Below are positions 21,701 to 24,761 of a stretch of 24,761 bases of DNA, piece after piece. The stretch is from assembly GCA_964458125.1 (NCBI GenBank), contig CAYWHE010000035.1, positions 1 through 24,761 of the forward strand, given 5' to 3'. How positions within the stretch are numbered: the first letter of the stretch is position 1; each line of letters begins with the position of its first letter. The notes under the pieces were generated by a model, which saw only the letters and a program-made list of their open reading frames with translations, did not search any database and was not told where the DNA came from. A program made the position numbers and the translations under genes. Origin of the DNA: CAYWHE01 sp964458125 (lineage in GTDB: Bacteria > Bacteroidota > Bacteroidia > AKYH767-A > OLB10).

Positions 21701-24651
21701 CCCAACACATCAACCTCATAGGTCGTTGATCCGGAAGGAGGATTAATCAGGGGATTTGCAAGATTGGAAGTAAAGCCTGCAGGAATGGAAGTCCAGCTAT
21801 AAGAGGTGATGTTGTTGACTCCACCACCGCAACAAATATTATTGATGGTTTGATTATTGCCGCCATTAACAGTTCCCGAAACGATGGTATTTCCTGAACA
21901 AACCACCGAATAATTGGCTACGTTGTCATTGAAGGTTCCCTGGGTTTCAATATATAATGTCAGCGGAACAGCAGCGGTGGTAATGGTAGTCAGATTGGTG
22001 CTTCCATAACCGTAAGGTCCGCCTGAGGCAATGATGACATTTGCCGAGTTTTTAATATTCCAGGAGGATTCATCGAGAAACCCGGATCCTGAAATGGTAA
22101 TGGCAAAGGTTCCGCCACCGCAAAGATTCAGCGTGGCATTGGCCACCGGCTGGATGGAACCGCCTCCACAAAGGTACACCGGGTTACCCGGGTGATTAGG
22201 TTCTGTAATGGTAACAACGGGTTTTGGCAATACGGTTATGGTGACGGTTGCCGAATTGGTCAGGTTGTCGGCAATGGTGGTTGCGGTAAGGGTATACGTA
22301 GTGGTCGTAGCAGGATTGGCCAGAACACTTGCACCGGTTGTACCGCTAAGTCCGGCCGCAGGTGCCCAGGTAAAATTCTGATACAGGGCCAGTCCGGTGG
22401 TAACCGATAAGGTGGAACCATTAACGCTGCCTTCACATATCGTGGAGGAAGATGCGGATACGGCTATCGGCGGCGGTTCAGGCAATATCGTTATCGCATA
22501 ATCCTCAGCCTCACCAAAGCTCATGTTGGAGCAGGACTGCCCGGCAACCGGGTTGGTGCTCCAGGCACATCTTACACGCATCCTGGTTACCCCAAGCTGG
22601 GCGGTGGCCGGTATGGTGACATTCGCTAAAACCGTGCTGCCGGCCAGCGGAACAGTCAGAGTACCGAATACAAATTCTCCTGCATCGCTAAAATTTCCGT
22701 TCTGGTTATAGTCGATCCAGACGCCAAATCCCTGTGACCAGGAAGCACCGGATGACATGGAAACCTGGTAGGTTATGGACCTGTTTACACTGGTGGTCGT
22801 ATTTCCGGATGCCGGGAAAAACGTGTATGGACCATTGCAACCCGTGGAAAGATTGGAGATGGTGTTAAAGGTGAAATTGTTTATGTAATCACCAGACGAG
22901 CAATTAGAGGAATAGGTTGGCGTGCAATATAACAGGTTAACGCCTGTGGTAAATGAATTAACCGGGCAGCCGGTGGCCAAACCATAATTATTTCCAGGGA
23001 CTATCTGGTAATAATAAGTTGTGTTTGCCGAAAGTAATCCGGGATTGTAACTTGTTCCAGCCTGGTTGGAAGATACCAATGCAGGGCTTGGTGATGTTCC
23101 GAAATAGACGTTATAATAGGCTGTGTTGGGACTTCCAGAAGTCCAGGTTAGTGGCTGATTCCTGTATACATTGTTGGCGCCATCAGCCGGTACGTTACTA
23201 TTGGAGCAACTTGGAGGTGTAGGTGCAACACAGCTGATCTGTGCCGTCCAGCCTGCCTGCTGAACAGATCCGTCGGACCTGAATGTTATGGTAAGGGCAC
23301 CGGAACCATCACTGGAAACGAAAGGCCCGGGCAGTGCAGTTCCCCAGTAGCCTCCCGCGGGAAATCCGGTGTTTGAAGGTCCATTTCCACTGTTGAATAA
23401 AGGATAGGTGTTATTCGGTCCGTTATAAATATAAAGGGGGTCCCAGCCTGATTCCGTTTGGAATGAGGTAAAATTAACAGCAATGCTGTTTCCGGGAATG
23501 GCCGGATAAAAGGTTACCGTTTGATTGGCATTAGCCTGGTAGGCTCCGCCCGGACCTCCTATATCATAAAAATTCAGATTACAGGAGGTAATCGTGGTGG
23601 TGCCATTGGGAAGGTAATAATCGTTATTGGTTGAAAAGGATAATATGGAACAACCCGTTGCAGGCCCAAATGCATTTCGCGGAACAATTTGATAATAATA
23701 TGTGGAGGAACCCGCTAAAGCAACATTATAGGTTGTTCCAGGCTGGTTTGATGAAACAAGGGCTGGAGAAGCTGAGGTACCAAAGTATACATCATAACCC
23801 GTAGCCCCACTCGTTGCCGACCAGGACAATTGATTGAGGGATATGGGATTTACCGACCCACCTGCAGGTGTCAGACCGGATGCACAGGTGGGAGGGGTTG
23901 AAACGACTGAAGGTGTCCAGATAAATGTTAATCCATTGGAAGGTTTCACCAGTGAATTGACCGTACACGTTGAAGATACCAGTGCCCCTGCACCTGTAGC
24001 TGACCAGTTGGAAGTGGTCGTCCGGTTGCTGAAGGCTGAACTCGAAACTCCCCTTAATCCAACCTGCCTTGTCCCGGAACTTAATAACAGGGAAAAACTA
24101 CCGTAAATGATCCTGATTTGATTCGTTGTTTCAAATAATTTCAATTGAAAATTATATTCGTTCGCACCGGACGAATATACGCCCCAATTAGTAAACTGGA
24201 TGGTAAAGACCCTGGATCCGACTGCACCAGTGGTAAGCGTTTGTATGTTGTGACCAGAGGCATTACCCAATAAGTCACCGCTTAACATGGCAATGACGTT
24301 GGACATGGAACTTCCCAATACATTGGAATAAATTGTGGAAGTGGTTGCTCCGAACCGGATGTATCCATTTGCACTGATACCCACGGTTGTATACGGAGTT
24401 CCATTGTAAACAAATGTAAAACCGATATTCTGCAGAGGGAAATTCGTATCATCGGTGTACAGATTGGATCCGGAAAGAATTGTTCCGGCAATTGGCGAGT
24501 AAACACCGGAAGACTGGGAAAAGGTGTAAGTCAATGGATCTGCCTTAACCCGGTTGATACTACCGGCCATTACGAGCAACATGAGCCATAGGGGCACAAG
24601 CCTGCATAGGCTTGTAACAGGTTTACGTAAATTTCTCTTTTTCATGATCAT
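18790..24651 (-). CDS. Giant multidomain surface protein exported by the type IX secretion system
   Basis: 1,953 residues. A long signal peptide (1 to about 37) is followed by a beta-rich N-terminal domain (39-250). Next come an FnIII-like module (255-342), a CUB-like domain (352-474; WDPLYIYNGPN, GALTITFRSDGS), a second FnIII-like module (478-569) and a GEVED-like domain (574-722; GVWIDYNQNGNFSDAGE, FGEAEDYAI). Ig/PKD-like regions (730-1083) precede seven SprB-type repeats (1084-1669). A domain unfamiliar by name (about 1671-1855) and a T9SS type A sorting domain (1871-1953; FKVYPNPTNG, GMYLIRL, terminal KLILQ) complete it. The sorting domain would direct outer-membrane export and attachment or release. 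SprB-type proteins serve gliding or adhesion; here the role is inferred as cell-surface adhesion. Met3 is an alternative start. It stands upstream of the small secreted protein gene. Confidence 0.93.
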   Translation of the reverse strand: MIMKKRNLRKPVTSLCRLVPLWLMLLVMAGSINRVKADPLTYTFSQSSGVYSPIAGTILSGSNLYTDDTNFPLQNIGFTFVYNGTPYTTVGISANGYIRFGATTSTIYSNVLGSSMSNVIAMLSGDLLGNASGHNIQTLTTGAVGSRVFTIQFTNWGVYSSGANEYNFQLKLFETTNQIRIIYGSFSLLLSSGTRQVGLRGVSSSAFSNRTTTSNWSATGAGALVSSTCTVNSLVKPSNGLTFIWTPSVVSTPPTCASGLTPAGGSVNPISLNQLSWSATSGATGYDVYFGTSASPALVSSNQPGTTYNVALAGSSTYYYQIVPRNAFGPATGCSILSFSTNNDYYLPNGTTTITSCNLNFYDIGGPGGAYQANANQTVTFYPAIPGNSIAVNFTSFQTESGWDPLYIYNGPNNTYPLFNSGNGPSNTGFPAGGYWGTALPGPFVSSDGSGALTITFRSDGSVQQAGWTAQISCVAPTPPSCSNSNVPADGANNVYRNQPLTWTSGSPNTAYYNVYFGTSPSPALVSSNQAGTSYNPGLLSANTTYYYQIVPGNNYGLATGCPVNSFTTGVNLLYCTPTYSSNCSSGDYINNFTFNTISNLSTGCNGPYTFFPASGNTTTSVNRSITYQVSMSSGASWSQGFGVWIDYNQNGNFSDAGEFVFGTLTVPLAGSTVLANVTIPATAQLGVTRMRVRCAWSTNPVAGQSCSNMSFGEAEDYAITILPEPPPIAVSASSSTICEGSVNGSTLSVTTGLALYQNFTWAPAAGLSGTTGASVLANPATTTTYTLTATTIADNLTNSATVTITVLPKPVVTITEPNHPGNPVYLCGGGSIQPVANATLNLCGGGTFAITISGSGFLDESSWNIKNSANVIIASGGPYGYGSTNLTTITTAAVPLTLYIETQGTFNDNVANYSVVCSGNTIVSGTVNGGNNQTINNICCGGGVNNITSYSWTSIPAGFTSNLANPLINPPSGSTTYEVDVLGVNGCNSVASINVVSTPVPAPKYSPNDTILCTGSIINVSFIDTGAYAGGYPVGTSFDYGFGPTPIPGFLINGPGLYNVIVQLPAAMGGCIATSPYANIQYNDAPIALVGQVNVACFGESNGSITADAVLGMPPYRFKWYDQSGVVVRNVVTMSGSDVLNGLAAGVYSVVISDNANGTGYPPPVCQSDSIVVNITQPAQLLLSATKIDELCFGQSMGSVDLNLSGGVEPFSFLWSNTATTEDISSRPAGSYDVVVTQGNGCTNQLTSTITEPALLTSSITKSNYNGSDISCFGLSDGSANLSVGGGTTPYQYAWSNLAVTQDISGLSSGTYSVIVTDDHGCVANASVTLNDPPAVAISSAGVTSDYNGSQVSCFGSKDGIITVIANGGTGALSYQLNLGLSQASGVFEGLGSGNYVILVKDVNNCSLSSNAIEVTDPQQLTASSAVTSNYNGSQVSCFGLTDGAISVSANGGTGALSYKLNGGAFQSSNVFPGLGANIYSCLVQDINGCSVTTDAVSIVNPPPVTGSAAVTSDYHGRDVSCFGSTDGIITLQGDGGTGVLNYRKVGGLPQFSAIFGGLGAGDYDFVVTDLNNCNITTPKITVLNPPLLTSSLAATSATYWHASNGTATVVADGGTTPYAYLWNDPALQTNATATGLMARTTPVLGYTATVTDVNGCTVSGSVIITEPAYICGNPKEFTDGQIGQWGGPPSGTNYTYPLSGGQIPNYLAANFAAAFPSPGYLRIGCGNNWLVFTHSGAIAASLPSGGTARQLNPGTMVNPTSAQYSNQFASRLVAAKLNVLFDAWDPLFSGGPTVTAGDMIYTGNVTEYYGKSLKWLIAHADSVIGCGTNDATKYSKLSTVMSQINNGQYSCPANVPIKTEGALQEFSNRYFKVYPNPTNGLLALDFFGNENQPYTVEIMDMVGKTILKNETKTTSEGITQLYFNLGSQPKGMYLIRLTMEGKTEFSKLILQ
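19645..21402 (-). repeat. Seven tandem SprB-type repeats
   Basis: Units of 75-96 residues, each built on CFGxxDGxxxxxxxGGxxPYxYxWS and a Y-x-V-x-V-x-D-x-x-G/N-C ending, then xxP. Boundaries by residue: 1084-1179, 1180-1254, 1255-1334, 1335-1419, 1420-1503, 1504-1587, 1588-1669. Units 4-6 share (N/D)YNGSQVSCFG-like starts and GGTGALSY, the most recent copies. Unit 7 has lost the CFG motif (YWHASNGTAT). Confidence 0.88.
22945..23889 (-). repeat. Pair of duplicated FnIII-like modules flanking a CUB-like domain
   Basis: Residues 255-342 (23626-23889) and 478-569 (22945-23220) of the giant protein share long identical runs: YFGTS(A/P)SPALVSSNQ, TYYYQIVP, and (A/G)xATGC near the end. The similarity is much higher than between unrelated FnIII modules, which points to an internal duplication, with the CUB-like domain lying between the copies. 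Confidence 0.8.
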
Positions 24652-24761
24652 GGTTTTATTTGTTTATTTATTATTTCAATAAAATGATCCTGTTCTGACC
24701 AAATGGATCAGGCCAGACAAAATTTAATAGTGATTTTTAATCCTACTTGATAATAAATGGG

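Overview
The window comes from a member of the Bacteroidota. The evidence is a 1,953-residue secreted protein with SprB-type repeats and a C-terminal type IX secretion (T9SS) sorting domain, several TAnnTTTG promoter elements of the kind used by this phylum, mostly weak Shine-Dalgarno sequences, and a single-POTRA Omp85 gene and pdxJ flanking a CBS-domain gene. I cannot assign a genus. No rRNA, tRNA, insertion sequence or CRISPR array is visible.

Positions 1-11200 hold a membrane-bound respiratory nitrate reductase operon, all on the minus strand. In transcription order it runs: membrane-anchored monohaem cytochrome c, membrane-anchored dihaem cytochrome c, narG, narH, narJ, narI, a small two-helix membrane protein with a beta-rich tail, a NarK-type transporter with an unusual periplasmic insert, and a second NarK cut off by the left edge. 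NarG, NarH and NarI keep the known metal-cluster and haem ligands. NarG has no Tat signal, so nitrate is probably reduced in the cytoplasm and the NarK proteins would bring nitrate in and take nitrite out. The two paralogous cytochromes at the head of the operon recall narC of Thermus and suggest an extra periplasmic electron connection. Upstream lie two FNR/CRP-type palindromes 22 bp apart. Relative to a perfect TAnnTTTG box they fall near -41.5 and -63.5, which suggests activation under low oxygen or nitrogen oxides.

Positions 11400-14900 hold an atypical SDR fused to a DUF2867-like domain (plus strand), then on the minus strand a tyrosine phenol-lyase gene followed closely by a QueD/6-pyruvoyl-tetrahydropterin synthase homologue. 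The lyase keeps the residues that separate tyrosine phenol-lyase from tryptophanase. The queD-like gene contains a perfect 13-bp GC-rich hairpin.

Positions 15200-18220 hold a minus-strand pair, a CBS-pair/ACT-like protein followed by a one-POTRA Omp85-family outer membrane protein. The pair diverges from pdxJ, which appears to start at TTG. Adjacent TAnnTTTG boxes in the divergent gap look like back-to-back promoters.

Positions 18270-24651 hold a three-armed hairpin that can terminate transcription from both sides, a small secreted protein of unknown function, and the giant T9SS surface protein. The latter carries FnIII-like, CUB-like, GEVED-like, Ig-like and seven SprB-type modules plus an unnamed domain before the sorting signal.
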